A DNA stretch of 64,000 nucleotides from a virus. This document shows, in pieces, positions 8,671 to 18,100 of this stretch; position 1 is the stretch's first letter, and each line of letters opens with the position of its first letter. The notes beneath the pieces are model-generated. The model made no database searches. It worked only from the letters and a program-made list of their open reading frames with translations, and was not told the origin of the DNA. The position numbers were made by a program, and so were the translations under genes. The DNA lies in the IMG/VR virus record IMGVR_UViG_3300037153_000881, positions 1-64,000 of that record; one strand, written 5' to 3'.

Positions 8671-9726
8671 CTACCGAACAGTCACACCGCCTTCAAGCGC
8701 ATCGACGGCAGCCTGAGTCCACGCGGCACCGGTGTTTGGGTCAATCTCCCAGCGCGCGCCGATGTACGCCGGGCTGGTGCTCAAGTTTTGCGCAGTTGCT
8801 TCATCGATCGTCGAACCACTTTTCATCGTGAGCCCAAACGCGCCCACACCCGGAGCGGCGTTCTGCGCAAACGCCACGGCTTCGATCACATTGATGGGGC
8901 CGACACCGCTAGCAGGGGTATCGTTCATCGTGTAGAGATCGCGATCAGCCACCACGCCGGAACTGACGTACTGCGCCATCGACGGCGGCAGCTCGTTTTC
9001 CTGACTCCAGTTCGCACCCGTATCGGTCCCACCCCGACTCAAGGTCGTAACCGAACCCGCACCATTGGGCACCAGCAGCACGATGCGCCCGTCACCGGGT
9101 CTGCCGTTATTGACCGTGCCGTTGGTGTCGTTGATGGCGATGTCATCAAACCCGTGGTAAACCGAGCCTCCAGTCCCAGGATTACCCAAGCCCCCAAGTT
9201 TGAGGCCAGCTAGATTGAGCGTGGCTGTCGCGGAATTGTCGCCGCTAAAGTTGACGACCCGCGCCCCATCGAGCCAAAGCTCCGTGGTGCCGGTGCTCGT
9301 CGTGAGTAATTGCGTACGCCACTCGATCAGGTGCCAGGTATCGATGGGAAAGCTGACGGTAGACGTTCCCAGCAGTGCAGGGCCGTACACACGCAGCAAC
9401 CCGTCTGGCGGGTTATAGCTCAGGTATGTCTGGACCGCAGCACTGGCATCGGTCAGTTGCGCGAATGGGTACTCTGACAGGGTGCCTGTGGATGGATGTG
9501 TGAGAAACGCGAAGCGAACCCAGAGTTCTGTCCGTGCAGGCAGCACAAAGTTCTTGTAGCCAGTGTTCCCGATAGTGGTCGCCGCGGCTACTTTCAGGCA
9601 GTACGCACCGGATCGAGGCGACGGCGTGTTTGAGACCACCGTCGACGTAGCGTTGGAGTTGTTGACGGTGATCCCCGCTTCATTCACGTCCCCGGTCTCG
9701 TAGCCCGTCGTCAGCAGTCTGGCCAT
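8671..9726 (-). CDS. Lectin-like tail paralogue 5
   Basis: A 351-residue member of the same family, starting MARLLTTGYETGDVNEAG with TGATG coupling to the gene upstream. Core motif TTELWLDGARVVNFSGDN, linker GRPGDGRIVLLVPNG, centre RGGTDTGANWSQENELPPSM, end DPNTGAAWTQAAVDALEGGVTVR. It is separated from paralogue 4 by two unrelated genes, so the array has been interrupted or rearranged. Confidence 0.65.
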   Translation of the reverse strand: MARLLTTGYETGDVNEAGITVNNSNATSTVVSNTPSPRSGAYCLKVAAATTIGNTGYKNFVLPARTELWVRFAFLTHPSTGTLSEYPFAQLTDASAAVQTYLSYNPPDGLLRVYGPALLGTSTVSFPIDTWHLIEWRTQLLTTSTGTTELWLDGARVVNFSGDNSATATLNLAGLKLGGLGNPGTGGSVYHGFDDIAINDTNGTVNNGRPGDGRIVLLVPNGAGSVTTLSRGGTDTGANWSQENELPPSMAQYVSSGVVADRDLYTMNDTPASGVGPINVIEAVAFAQNAAPGVGAFGLTMKSGSTIDEATAQNLSTSPAYIGARWEIDPNTGAAWTQAAVDALEGGVTVR

Positions 9727-11057
9727 CAGTTGCTCACCCGGTAACCGAACGTGTCGGTCGTGAAGTCACTCGCCAGCCAGCCGCGATGGGCAAACGGATT
9801 GCGCTCGAGCGTGGCCGTGGTCAACGCCCAGCCAGCGTTGAGCGGGCCGTACGTCACCCAGGACGGAACTTCAATGGGCTTCCCTGGCTGGTCAATCGTC
9901 AACGTTGGTCCGAGCGCCTGCACGGCTGCCTCGCCAATCACCGTCTCCAGCGTGGAGTTGATCGTGCCCAGGCGTTTCGTGACGGCAGCGAACTGGACGG
10001 CGATGATCCGCCCGTGCGCTGTCAGCGCCTCCATCGTGTATTGATCCGTAGCCCCGAAGGTGCTGCTCGCCACGTTGGTCGCGTCGTCATCGCTTGTTAC
10101 GTCAGCCACGTCCTGCCAGTTCTGAGTTGTCGGCGGCATGGGCGCAAACTGCGTGCGTGGTCCGGCTCCAGTAGGCCGCAGGGTGGTCGTCTTGACCACG
10201 CCCAGGAAGTCCGTCACATCTCCAGCCTGCGTATCAGCGATATACACATCGTCGTAGTCGTAGCACCATTCCCAGATGTCGAGGTCCCCTCCGCCAAGTC
10301 CCCAGGTGACGGCCCCGCGACCACCGATCGCGCCCAGATAGACCCACGGATAGCCGAAGCCGTAGCGGTTCGTTTCCAGTCCACTCTCGTTCAGGATTTC
10401 TTCGCCGTCCTGGCGAATCACGATGGTCCCGTCGGTGGAGATCCTGAATTCCAGGTACGACCAGATGCCTTCGCGCATGACCGGGCGCCTGGTGCGGGCG
10501 ATCTCCTCACAGAAACGGTCCGCTGCATGTTGGACGTCGATGGCCAGGAAGTTGCCGCGTGTGATGCGAAATCCCAGATTCAACCGCAGATAGGTGTTCG
10601 GTGGATACGGACCACCCAACCCGAATTCCCACCTGCTGTCGAAAAAATCCCACGTCTCCGGTCGGCCCAGGCTCAGAAAGTGCATGTCGAAGGAAGAATT
10701 CGGATTCCCCAGATAGACGAACACCCCCAGCGGATGTCCCGCTGTTCGTCTCCAACGCAACGCCATACCGATGACGAGGGTGGTGGCACCTGGCGTCGGG
10801 TGGCCGACGAGATAGTACGCCGCACCCCATGATTGGTAGTGCATCCGCAGATAATTGCCGTCGCCTGTCCAGCCTGTTGGCCCGACGATGGTCTCTGGTG
10901 GAAACGGACCACCTGGCGGAAGCGGGTAACCAACTCCGCCCCGGTTGTTACCCGGAATCGAATTCCAATCGTACGTACCCCACTTGGCTACCAGCGCGGT
11001 TGGGTCAGCGTTGGTAGCCGTGTACGTGTCGAAGGAGTCGAAGAAGAGCAGCGTCAC
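9726..11057 (-). CDS. Larger lectin-like tail paralogue 6
   Basis: A 443-residue protein starting at a GTG (11057) that overlaps the upstream TGA as GTGA: MTLLFFDSFDTYTATN. The xSFDxY opening and WELFLExR-like segment (YLEFRISTDGTIVIRQDGEE) fit a concanavalin-like jelly roll. The later part (DVTDFLGVVKTTTLRPTGAG, then NWQDVADVTSDDDATNV) is a diverged form of the linker and central motif of paralogues 1-5. The C-terminus ends FTTDTFGYRVSN instead of the usual EAGVTVR. Confidence 0.6.
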   Translation of the reverse strand: MTLLFFDSFDTYTATNADPTALVAKWGTYDWNSIPGNNRGGVGYPLPPGGPFPPETIVGPTGWTGDGNYLRMHYQSWGAAYYLVGHPTPGATTLVIGMALRWRRTAGHPLGVFVYLGNPNSSFDMHFLSLGRPETWDFFDSRWEFGLGGPYPPNTYLRLNLGFRITRGNFLAIDVQHAADRFCEEIARTRRPVMREGIWSYLEFRISTDGTIVIRQDGEEILNESGLETNRYGFGYPWVYLGAIGGRGAVTWGLGGGDLDIWEWCYDYDDVYIADTQAGDVTDFLGVVKTTTLRPTGAGPRTQFAPMPPTTQNWQDVADVTSDDDATNVASSTFGATDQYTMEALTAHGRIIAVQFAAVTKRLGTINSTLETVIGEAAVQALGPTLTIDQPGKPIEVPSWVTYGPLNAGWALTTATLERNPFAHRGWLASDFTTDTFGYRVSN

Positions 11058-12409
11058 GTGCTCGCCATCCCGTGTTCGGCGTCGGGGGCGTTGAAGTCGT
11101 CGGCAACCCACGGCACGCCCGTCAATGGATTCAGACCGTAGGGCACCGAATACACCGTGTAGTTGGCGGGCGATGGTCTGACCGACTGCCCGACGAGCTG
11201 CCCGGCCCGACGCGTCACGGTCGCGAGCTTGAAGCTGGTTCCGCTCACATTTTTGGTCGTGTAGACGTACTGCGCACCGAGAATGCGCCGCGGCACGTGC
11301 TCCATCGGATAGGTGTCGATCAACCCCGTCTCCCTGGCGGACACCAGCCCGTTGTCGAAGTCTGGCGTGGGTCGATCACTGACCAGTTGCCAGTTCGCGC
11401 CGTCCGGCTGGGGTGTCCAGCCCGTGGTCGTACCTACCGCACGGGGCCGGATCGCGGTGACCTGAACATCTCCCAGGAACGACACCGGGTCCGGCTCAAT
11501 CGTATCCAGCATGTACACATCGTCGTAGTCGTACCGAAAGTTGAACAGAAACGGCCAACTGCTCTGACCACCGATCTTGCCCAGATAAATCGTGTCGTAC
11601 TGGTTGCCCACGTCGCCTTCCCAGGAGCCGTAGAGTCTGCCATCGCGCTGCACGGTCATTCTTCCGTTGCCGATACGGAACTCCCAGTAGTGCCACTCGC
11701 CAGGCAACGCGGTGTCGGGCGGACCGTTGCCAAGCTGATTGCCCCACACCGCTTCCTCGAACCCCGACGTGGGCAATCCAGGGCCGTTCGGCTCGAAATG
11801 CAGTCCTTCAAACACGACACCGAGCCCGGTGGAGCCCTGGGCTTCGTCGTAGCTGAATGTCGTGTAGCCCGTGCCGTACGGGTGCCACAGGGCGACAATC
11901 GCGGCGTACATCGCTTTGACCGCCTCGCCCAGACCGATCAGGCCACCATGACCGGGCGGCGGCGGGATGTACACCCGATCCCGTCGGCCGATGCCGATGA
12001 CCTCGTTGTGGTAGCCAATCAGCGCGCTGGCCTGGCAGATCCCACGCCGACTGAGGCCCATGAAGTCCCACCCGTAAATGGCTGGCGGGCTTGTCCCAAG
12101 CGCCCCGCCGACATCACTGACGTTGACATACGGGCGCATGGCGAAACCGACGATCACTTCGTCCTTCGGTTGGGCCAGGTATTTTCCGAGAAAGTTGTAC
12201 TGGCCGAACTGGTCGTGATAGTTCAGCTCGAGATAACCCAGACCGTTTCGGCCACCCGTGGCGTGCGTGCGCACTTGTGGTAAATCGCCCCGGCCAGCGA
12301 ACTGCATGATGCCCCACTTGCTGGCAAGCGGCCACGCGTTCAGGTTCTCCGGATCGAGCGACAGGTCCATCGTGTAATGGTCGAACGAGTCGGTGAACAG
12401 CAAGCTCAC
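11054..12409 (-). CDS. Larger lectin-like tail paralogue 7
   Basis: A 451-residue sister of the preceding gene, starting at a GTG (12409) in a GTGA overlap: MSLLFTDSFDHYTMDLSLDP. It keeps HYWEFRIGNGRMTVQRDG in the jelly roll and DPVSFLGDVQVTAIRPRAVG plus ANWQLVSDRPTPDFDNGLV in the second half. The pair 6 and 7 likely arose by tandem duplication, separately from the shorter set. Receptor-binding role is inferred. Confidence 0.6.
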   Translation of the reverse strand: MSLLFTDSFDHYTMDLSLDPENLNAWPLASKWGIMQFAGRGDLPQVRTHATGGRNGLGYLELNYHDQFGQYNFLGKYLAQPKDEVIVGFAMRPYVNVSDVGGALGTSPPAIYGWDFMGLSRRGICQASALIGYHNEVIGIGRRDRVYIPPPPGHGGLIGLGEAVKAMYAAIVALWHPYGTGYTTFSYDEAQGSTGLGVVFEGLHFEPNGPGLPTSGFEEAVWGNQLGNGPPDTALPGEWHYWEFRIGNGRMTVQRDGRLYGSWEGDVGNQYDTIYLGKIGGQSSWPFLFNFRYDYDDVYMLDTIEPDPVSFLGDVQVTAIRPRAVGTTTGWTPQPDGANWQLVSDRPTPDFDNGLVSARETGLIDTYPMEHVPRRILGAQYVYTTKNVSGTSFKLATVTRRAGQLVGQSVRPSPANYTVYSVPYGLNPLTGVPWVADDFNAPDAEHGMAST

Positions 12410-12933
12410 GTCGGCTGCCCTCGCATCCGGAGCAGTTGCTCCTGGTCGCCGACCGCGATCGGCTGCACGGTGAGCTGCGGCTGCTCCTTCATGTACAGCA
12501 CCAGCGTCAACTGCTCGACCACGGCGGCGTCGCGAGGCTGGATCAGAATGGCGTCGCGGCGGTTGAGCTGGAGCGGTCCATTCCAGCTGGAGAGATCCGT
12601 GGAGTTGATGTTCGTCGTGCCTGGCAGATACGGCGCCGGGCCATCGCCGATCATGTCGCGCCACACCCGCGGCGTCTGCCAGTCCGACCAGGACAGCGCG
12701 AAGCGAACCTCGCCGGGCACCGTCGAGTCGATCGACCATTCCACCAGCACGCACGGTTTGGTCACCACCAGAATCGCCTGTTCGTCGCCGGTGAAGAAGT
12801 AGCCTGGCGCGCCGAATTGCTGCTCCAGACCGTGCGCGTCGGCGGGCATGGGCGGGCTGTTCGGCCGCGTGCGGGCAAGAAAGCTCTCTGCGGCACGCTG
12901 CAGATCGCGATCAGGCAGGATTTGCTGGGGCAC
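12406..12933 (-). CDS. Small tail-tip structural protein
   Basis: About 175 residues, without recognised domain. The predicted start is the GTG at 12933 (MPQQILPDRDLQRAAESFLA), preceded at 4 bases by GGAGG, and overlapping the end of the hub gene by 23 bases. A longer in-frame reading upstream is probably hub-gene shadow. Mixed alpha/beta composition with beta-strands such as CVLVEWSIDSTVPGEVRFAL. Coupled by GTGA to the lectin-like gene downstream. Confidence 0.55.
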   Translation of the reverse strand: MPQQILPDRDLQRAAESFLARTRPNSPPMPADAHGLEQQFGAPGYFFTGDEQAILVVTKPCVLVEWSIDSTVPGEVRFALSWSDWQTPRVWRDMIGDGPAPYLPGTTNINSTDLSSWNGPLQLNRRDAILIQPRDAAVVEQLTLVLYMKEQPQLTVQPIAVGDQEQLLRMRGQPT

Positions 12934-14623
12934 CGGACCTCCGCATTTGGGTGGGAATGATGGGATTGCCGTTCTGATCGAGCTCCAGACCACCGCCCAG
13001 GTACGTCGGCGTCTGGGTCAGCACCGGCGCGCCGGCGCGGACTTCGAGCTCGAAGTCGTTACCCTGGCACCACAAGGGCTCGCCGGTGCCCAGCCGGTCG
13101 GGGAGGCCCGCCGGCCCCTGGACGAGATGGATCTGGCCGGGCGCGATCAGCGTGTCCTGCGCGGTGGTGAGCGAGCCGGTGACCGTCTCGCGCGCGATCT
13201 CGAGCAGCCGCGCCTTTGCGACCGTCTCGCAATCCATGCCGAAGCGCTGGGTGGGATCAATGTCCTGGGGCGGCCCGTTCAGCGTGAAGCCGGCATTGAT
13301 GGCCTTGGCGTCCGAGCCGTCCTGGCCCCGGTCGACCGTCCAGCTGCTGCCAGCGACGTCAGTCACCAGCATCGACTCGGCCGTCTCCGCGCAAAAAAGC
13401 GTGAAGGGCGGGTCCGGGAAGCGGTCCATGCTGTCGGGGGTGATCGACGTGGCGTCCGCGGTGGCGGCGGCCGCCGCCTTGGCCGAGACCGAGCGCTGGG
13501 TGTAGCTGAGTTGCCCGCTCACGCTCATCCAGTCGATCCAGTCGCTCGAGGGCGGCGACGGATCGTAGTGGTAGGTCGTGGGCCCTGGTGGCCCGATCGG
13601 CATGAAGATCGGGATGTTCGTCGCGGCCTCCCAGTGCATCTGGAAGGGCCCCAGCTCGGTGCCCATCACCAGCGTGCGATTGCCGAGCGGATAGTCGCGC
13701 TGGAAACTCGCCGACAGGATGTTCGGCGTGCCGGGCGCGGGCGGAAACTGGTTGCCATCGGCGTCGCGGATCTCCGTCGAGCCGCCCTCGGTGAAGATGA
13801 TGTCGGTGCCGTCGAGGTCCTGCGAGTACGGGCCGCTCGGGTGACCGCCGACGAGTTTGACCACGACGTCGCCCGACGGCATCTCGAACAGGCGGAAGAA
13901 GCCGATGCGATTCGGCGGCCCGAGATCGTACAGCGCTTCGATCTGGGAGTATTTCTGGAGATAACTGAGCGCGGACTCACCCGCGCGGCGGTAGGCGTTT
14001 TCGACGTTGACGTCCCCACCCGCAGACAGGCCGCCGGTGCCGGAGTGCCAGATGAAGCGCAACCCGACCGGATCGGCGATGCCGAAGCCATAAACGCGGC
14101 CCGTGGACTGGAGGTTGGCCAGCGTGTGCGGCACGTTCGCCCGCAGCAGCACCGCGTGGGCGATCTCCGTGTACGTCGCGCAACCGGCGAAGTGGCCAGA
14201 GCTGGGCACCAGGTCCTGGACGCGCAGACCCCCGATCCCGATCGAGTAGGTGGTGTTGCCGAAGGTCAGATTGGGGATCGTCCGTCCGGGGATGCTGGTG
14301 CTCTCCTGCCAGTTGATGTATTCGTCGGCTCGCGACAGCTCGCCGACGCAGTCCATGACGACGTTGCGCGGCAAGAGGTCGTAGTGCGCCTTGCGGCGGC
14401 GGCCCTTGAAGCGCGTGATGAGCCCATTACCCCCGTCAGCTACGGCGACACCGCACTTGATCTCGACCGGAGAGTCGTACGTGCCGTAGGCGTAGGGCGC
14501 GACGATGGTGGCGCGCGCGACGGCGTCCGTCAGTGAGTGGCTGGCGCGAAACGCCAGGAAGTCGTGCACAGTCTGATTGCCGACGGTCAACTGCGCCTGG
14601 ATCTGGCGGCGCACGATCGGCAT
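12911..14623 (-). CDS. Tail hub/tip (Tal-like) protein
   Basis: A 570-residue protein starting MPIVRRQIQAQLTVG at an ATG in a TGATG overlap with the distal tail gene. Its place (tape measure, small distal tail protein, this gene) is the classic place of the siphovirus hub or Tal protein. The N-terminal part (HSLTDAVARATIVAPYAYG, residues about 25-45) resembles the opening strands of gp27-like hub domains. A Gly-rich middle contains SAGGDVNVENAYRR. Possible tail-tip lysin domains are not recognisable. The call rests mainly on gene order and size. Confidence 0.6.
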   Translation of the reverse strand: MPIVRRQIQAQLTVGNQTVHDFLAFRASHSLTDAVARATIVAPYAYGTYDSPVEIKCGVAVADGGNGLITRFKGRRRKAHYDLLPRNVVMDCVGELSRADEYINWQESTSIPGRTIPNLTFGNTTYSIGIGGLRVQDLVPSSGHFAGCATYTEIAHAVLLRANVPHTLANLQSTGRVYGFGIADPVGLRFIWHSGTGGLSAGGDVNVENAYRRAGESALSYLQKYSQIEALYDLGPPNRIGFFRLFEMPSGDVVVKLVGGHPSGPYSQDLDGTDIIFTEGGSTEIRDADGNQFPPAPGTPNILSASFQRDYPLGNRTLVMGTELGPFQMHWEAATNIPIFMPIGPPGPTTYHYDPSPPSSDWIDWMSVSGQLSYTQRSVSAKAAAAATADATSITPDSMDRFPDPPFTLFCAETAESMLVTDVAGSSWTVDRGQDGSDAKAINAGFTLNGPPQDIDPTQRFGMDCETVAKARLLEIARETVTGSLTTAQDTLIAPGQIHLVQGPAGLPDRLGTGEPLWCQGNDFELEVRAGAPVLTQTPTYLGGGLELDQNGNPIIPTQMRRSGAPANPA

Positions 14624-15132
14624 CAGGGACCTATTCCATTCGGCGACGGAGCGCCCGTCTCCTCGTGCGTCTGGGCGGTCTTCGCGGTCCCACCGATCGC
14701 CCCGTCTGGGGCACTGGCGGGATCGACCAGCAGGAGGAAGTCGGCTTCCGCCTTGTGGACCGCCATCGGCAGCGCCTCGTTGCGGCTCAGGCTGACCAGG
14801 ATGGCCGTGTAGGTGACTGGCTCCGTGATGACAGGCCGGTTGGCGATGCCAGAGCGGACCTGCAGGCTCATGTTGAGCGGACCACTGGGGTCCGGCCCCC
14901 AGTGATCGACATACACGACACCGCCCACGCTCGGATCGCCAGCCACGCGCACGGAGCATGGGCGCACGTAGCTGAACAGCGCGTCGAGCTCGACGATGTC
15001 GTACACGAGGATGGATCCCGACAGGTGCAGGGCGCCGTCCTGGATGGTGCGTTTCGGGTTGCCGTATTCCCAGTCGAAGCCCGTGCCGCGGAAACTTGAG
15101 ACCGGGGAGTAGTAGGGCGAGGGCATCGTCAT
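14623..15132 (-). CDS. Putative distal tail protein
   Basis: A 169-residue protein starting MTMPSPYYSPVSSFRGTGFDWEYG, ATGA-coupled to the tape measure. The small size and position directly after the tape measure fit a distal tail (Dit) protein or its functional equivalent. Predicted beta-rich, no signal peptide. Family membership is not visible from motifs, so the role is inferred from synteny. Confidence 0.5.
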   Translation of the reverse strand: MTMPSPYYSPVSSFRGTGFDWEYGNPKRTIQDGALHLSGSILVYDIVELDALFSYVRPCSVRVAGDPSVGGVVYVDHWGPDPSGPLNMSLQVRSGIANRPVITEPVTYTAILVSLSRNEALPMAVHKAEADFLLLVDPASAPDGAIGGTAKTAQTHEETGAPSPNGIGP

Positions 15133-18100
15133 CGCTGAGCGACTCCCGACATCGTGCCGTTGACGTTGCCCTGAGCGGTGCGGAACACGTAGACGAGCTG
15201 ATTGCGCACCTGTTCGTAGGTCTGATCGCCGGCTTGATCGGCGGCGGCGCGGGCGATGCGTTCGATGTCCTCCTGGGAATTGATCGTCGCGCCGCTCAGA
15301 TCGACGCTGATCGACGGCGCGGTCGACGGCATCATCGCCGCGTGGTACACCTCGGCCTGCTCGGGTTCGGCCGCGGGTGTGATCGGCGCCTGGACGTAGC
15401 TCTGAATCGGGCGAACGTCGGGCCCCTGCGGAAACAGCCGCCGCAGCACCTGGTCGCTCGCGCCGCTGAAGATCTGCCGGATCTCGGGCGTGAGCGTGTC
15501 GCCGAAGCCCTGCATCGCTGCCTGGAGCTGCTGTTTGGTCGCGACCGGCGCCTGGGCGGGTGGTGGCGCCGGCTGCGGCTGCGGTTGGGCCTCGAGACTG
15601 CGGAGCGCGGCGACGATCTGGGCGAACTCGCTCAGCTCTTCGGGCGTCGGCTGGGTCTGGTAGGGATCTCGGCCTGGGACGAGGATGCCCTGGCGCACGC
15701 CCTCCTGTTGGGCCCGCGCGAAGGCCGTCGGCAGATCGAGCAAACCCGATTCGATGGCCCCGAGATCGTTGTGCACGAACTCCGGCGCAAGCCCGAGGTG
15801 GCGCAGCGCCGCATTGGTCACTTCCTGCGCGGAGGGCGGTGCTGCCGCGGGTGGGGGCTGGGACGGTTGTCCGCCGCCGCCTGCGCCGCCACCCGGCCGC
15901 TGGTCCGGATACTCGCCGCGCTCGCCGCGCCGCTGGTCCTCGAGCGCGCGCTGGTTGGCTTGCTTGGTCTGCTCGTCGGTGATCTGCTTCTGAATATCCA
16001 GGCGCGCCTGGTCCGCCACGAGCTGCAGCGCCGTCGTCTTCAGCAGGTCGTTGGCGACATTCAGCAGGTCGGTCTCGGCTGCCAACCCGGCGTTTTCGAG
16101 GATCGCGGCGCGTTCGGCGGCCGTTGCCTGACGCTCGAGCGCGTCAGCCCCCAGCACCTGCCGCTCGGCGATCTCGCGTTCCGGTTCGCGCTGCAGATCG
16201 CGCAGATCGAGGGCCGTCTGGATGTGTAGTTGCTGGTTCTGCAGACTCGCCGCGATCTGCTGTTGCTGGAGCTGGACGTCCTCGAGCGCGCGCTGCTCGT
16301 TGCTCAGTTGATTCAGGATCAGGTCGCGCGCGATCTGCTCGTCCTCAAGCTGGCGTTGGGGGCCGACCAGCGAGCGTTGCGCTTCCAGGGACTGGGGCAG
16401 TTGGGCCTGCGCTTCGAGCGTGGCCTGGATCTGTTCCTGCACCAGACCAGGGATCGCCCCAAAGTCCGCGCCGCGGCCGAGCAGCACATTGGCGCCGATC
16501 GCACGCAACCGCGCGCCGGCGATCGTGGCGCGATACTGCAGGTCCTCCTGCTCGCGCGTGGCAGCCAACGAGCCCTGACGGGCCAGGAGCAGCTGTCGCT
16601 CAGTCTCCAGGTTGGTGCGCTGGGCGATGGTGACCCTTGCCTGGAGCTGAGTCTGTTGCAACTGGTTGTCGGAGATGGCCAGCTCGAGTTGGAGTTGCTG
16701 CGCCTTGAGATTGGTGAGCTCCTGCTGGCGGCTGATGCCATTGGCCTGGACGTCGAGCAAGTCGTGCTGGTGCTGGGCGGAGAGCTCGTCGAGTTGCGCC
16801 TGGGCCTGGGCACGGCCCATGGCGATGTAGGCGCGCGCCTGCTCGATCTGTTTGAGCTGCGCCTGGGCGCCGGCCTGGCGCTGAAGATCGGCCAGCTCCT
16901 CCGCGGCTGGCCGCGTGCCGGGCTGACCCTGGATCGTCGCGACCGCGCCGGGTCCCTGTGCCGCGGCGCGGACCAGCGGCGGCAGCACTTCCAGGTTCTG
17001 GGCCTGCAGCGCCGTCGCCGCGTTGCGCTGGGCGAGGACCTGGGAAATCGCCTGGCCCTGGGCGAAGCTGGTGATGCCACCCGGCGGGATGACCAGCGGC
17101 GCGAAGGGTCCCAGCGCCGCCTGGCCGAGCTGCTGCGCCCGCTGGGCGATGGGCTGCAGATTGGTGATCAGGTCCAGCCGCGACTGCACGTCCTGGCTGG
17201 CCGTCGACAGCGCCGTGAGGCTGTTGGCCGCACCAGCGAGCGCTGGCGTCAGCTGCGTCTTGTGCGCGCGCGTGGCCTCATCAGCCGCTTGCTTCTCTTG
17301 CTGGAGCGCGATCGCGGCGTCGCGCACCGCCGGCGCCATGTCCTCGGGCTTGACGCCCTGCTCGATCTGCGCCTGCGCCAGGGCGCGCGCTGCGATCGGG
17401 TTGGACTCCTCCGCGCCGAGCTGGAGCAGATAACCCTGCGGGCCGCGGCGATAGATCCGCACGTCTTCGGGTCGGGTGCCAGTGACAGTGGCCTGCAACT
17501 CGGGGTTGGCCGCCTCGATCAGCGATCGCGTGCGGAAGTTGCGGAGGATGTCCTCGGAGCGGAGGCCGACGAGGCCGGTGAGGCCCGCCAGCATCTTGGC
17601 CAGCTCGCCACCGGCATAGCCGACGACGGTCGAGAACGCCTCCCACGCCTGCTGGTTGCTCTTGGCCAACTGGTCCTGGGAATCGGCGAGCTTCTGGGCG
17701 TCACCAACCTGGCGCTCGTAGGTGTCGTTGAGCTGTTCCTGGATGGCCTGCAGACGGATGAGCTGCTGCGTCGCCTCAGGCAGTTGGTCGAACCAGGCGC
17801 CAAACTGCTGCAGCGTCTGGCCAGGCAGCGGCTGGCGGCCGGTCAGCCGCTGGGTGAGCGCGGCAGAGCTGACGTCGATCGCACCGCCTGTCATGCGCGT
17901 CAGCTGGTCGGTGCTGCCGGAGATTGCCTGCTGGATCGCCTGGCCCGCGTCTTCGACGCTGGTACCGAACTCTCTGCCCAGCAGCCCAGCCTGCAGATTG
18001 AGCTGCGTCGCCAGATCGCCCTGCGGCGCCACGCCGGCACGCCGCGCGAGTGCCTGACCGGCGGTCGTCGCGCCGAGCTGGGCGCCGATATCAGCTGGCA

